DNA from: Actinomycetaceae bacterium
GTDB taxonomy: Bacteria; Actinomycetota; Actinomycetes; Actinomycetales; Actinomycetaceae
Length of the DNA stretch: 64,000 nt
Reading direction: 5' to 3'
NCBI GenBank assembly: GCA_030532405.1
Contig: JAUNLF010000003.1
Coordinates: 124,001 to 188,000 of the forward strand
How positions within the stretch are numbered: position 1 is the first letter of the stretch; each line of letters begins with the position of its first letter. This document shows, piece by piece, positions 63,220 to 64,000 of the stretch. The notes beneath the pieces are model-generated. The model ran no database searches. It saw nothing but the letters and a program-made list of their open reading frames with translations, and had not been told where the DNA came from. A program made the position numbers and the translations under genes.

Positions 63220-64000
63220 ATGGCACTGGTTAACCTCAAAGGACACGGGGCAACGCGGGCTCAGAGTGTGACCCTGGGGGCGGGCCGCTCCGCCCTCATC
63301 GTGCCAATTACCGGTGCGAATGCTTCCCAGATCGCGTCGCGAGCCCGCGCAATTGAACGCTCCGCTGCTGACATTGTGGAGTGGCGTGTCGATGGTCTCG
63401 GATCGCTTGACACCGCGATCATTCAGGGCGCCCTGCAAGTTCTGCGCCGCGAAACGTCCCGCCCGATCCTGGCGACCTACCGAACTCGCGTGCAGGGCGG
63501 CGAGGGTAATCCAACCGATTCGCTGCGCGTCGCGAAAGTAGTGTTGGAGGCCGGCGTTGACGCCCTCGATATCGAAGAAACGGACCCCAATGCTGACGAA
63601 ATCGCCGCATTAGTGTACGAGGGCGGGGCTGTACCGGTGCTGTCGGTGCATGATTTTGAGCGAACTCCCGGCGTGGAGGCGCTGATCAAAAAACTGACCG
63701 AAATGCAGGCACGCGTAGAATCTTGGTTTGAACGCGCCCAGCAAGACGCCGGCAAGCTGGACGCGCTTAATCGGGCGTCCGATAGTTCCAAGGAGCTAGC
63801 CGAGCGCGGCCCGGGCGTCATCAAGATTGCGTGCATGGCGAACGAGCCGATGGACGCTTTGAAAGTCGCGGTTGCCGTGCGCCGTTTCGCCGATGCGTAC
63901 CAGCAACTGCCCGCGATCGCTCTTGCGATGGGGGAGGACGGGGAGCTCACCCGCGCGTTTGCCGGCGCGATCGGTAGCGCCGCGACCTTCACAATGCTGG
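63220..64000 (+). CDS. aroD: Type I 3-dehydroquinate dehydratase, truncated by the window end
   Basis: The frame is open from the ATG (AAGGAG nine bases before) to the last base, so the gene continues beyond the window. It is the class I aroD with DIVEWRVDGL (Glu54, Arg56, Asp58), the catalytic His144 in LSVHDFERTP, and the Schiff-base Lys202 in IKIACMANE. In E. coli and Salmonella these two catalytic residues are 27 apart; here they are 58 apart, because a charged helical segment (about 163-199) is inserted. ALAMGEDGELTRAF near 234-247 is the usual end region. It makes 3-dehydroshikimate for aromatic synthesis or runs in quinate breakdown. Confidence 0.9.
   Translation, partial: MALVNLKGHGATRAQSVTLGAGRSALIVPITGANASQIASRARAIERSAADIVEWRVDGLGSLDTAIIQGALQVLRRETSRPILATYRTRVQGGEGNPTDSLRVAKVVLEAGVDALDIEETDPNADEIAALVYEGGAVPVLSVHDFERTPGVEALIKKLTEMQARVESWFERAQQDAGKLDALNRASDSSKELAERGPGVIKIACMANEPMDALKVAVAVRRFADAYQQLPAIALAMGEDGELTRAFAGAIGSAATFTML

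Overview
The window is chromosomal DNA of a moderately high-GC Gram-positive bacterium, most likely an actinomycete (Actinomycetota). The evidence is a tig-clpP1-clpP2-clpX cluster with two ClpP paralogs, an hrcA-dnaJ2 pair under a CIRCE element, a DUF3097 gene beside hemW, an actinobacterial type leuA, many GTG/TTG starts and ATGA/GTGA overlaps. I cannot name the genus from sequence alone. I saw no rRNA, tRNA, CRISPR array, insertion sequence or prophage.

Layout: 1-1.5 kb is the end of an AT-richer sugar ABC transporter operon, cut by the window edge. 1.7-6.3 kb holds protein quality control (trigger factor, ClpP1P2, ClpX) and chorismate mutase. 6.4-11 kb on the minus strand holds a long-chain acyl-CoA ligase and ValRS. 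11.4-32 kb is a catabolic and transport region: a TRAP transporter with two binding proteins, an MHS-family symporter, a GntR/FCD regulator, and the homoprotocatechuate (3,4-dihydroxyphenylacetate) meta-cleavage pathway (HpaD, HpaE, an FAH-RraA fusion, succinate semialdehyde dehydrogenase, HpaH, HpaI). A choline-to-betaine operon (betB-betA-betT) splits the pathway into two parts. From 32 kb on come housekeeping genes: proC, comEA-comEC, holA, rpsT, lepA-trmB-hemW, an L,D-transpeptidase, hrcA-dnaJ-rsmE-phoH-ybeY-corC-era, leuA, recO, uppS, znuABC-zur, glyS, dusB and the start of aroD.

The pathway genes fit together. HpaD opens the ring of homoprotocatechuate, HpaE oxidises the semialdehyde, the FAH-RraA fusion probably supplies decarboxylation and/or isomerisation, HpaH hydrates, HpaI cleaves to pyruvate plus succinate semialdehyde, and the divergent dehydrogenase makes succinate. 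No hydroxylase (HpaBC) and no stand-alone HpaF isomerase are visible here. A palindrome related to ATCGTATACGAT recurs upstream of the TRAP operon, the symporter, the divergent hpa/SSADH promoters and hpaH, but not in front of bet. This suggests one regulon controlled by the local GntR protein.

Other points of interest are a Leu-rich leader peptide and hairpin before leuA, a probable leaderless Zur-controlled znuA promoter, a widely repeated heptamer GAGGGCG, and a type I dehydroquinase with about 31 extra residues between its catalytic His and Lys. Coordinates marked as start choices rest on visible ribosome binding sites and family alignment recalled from knowledge; no database search was run.
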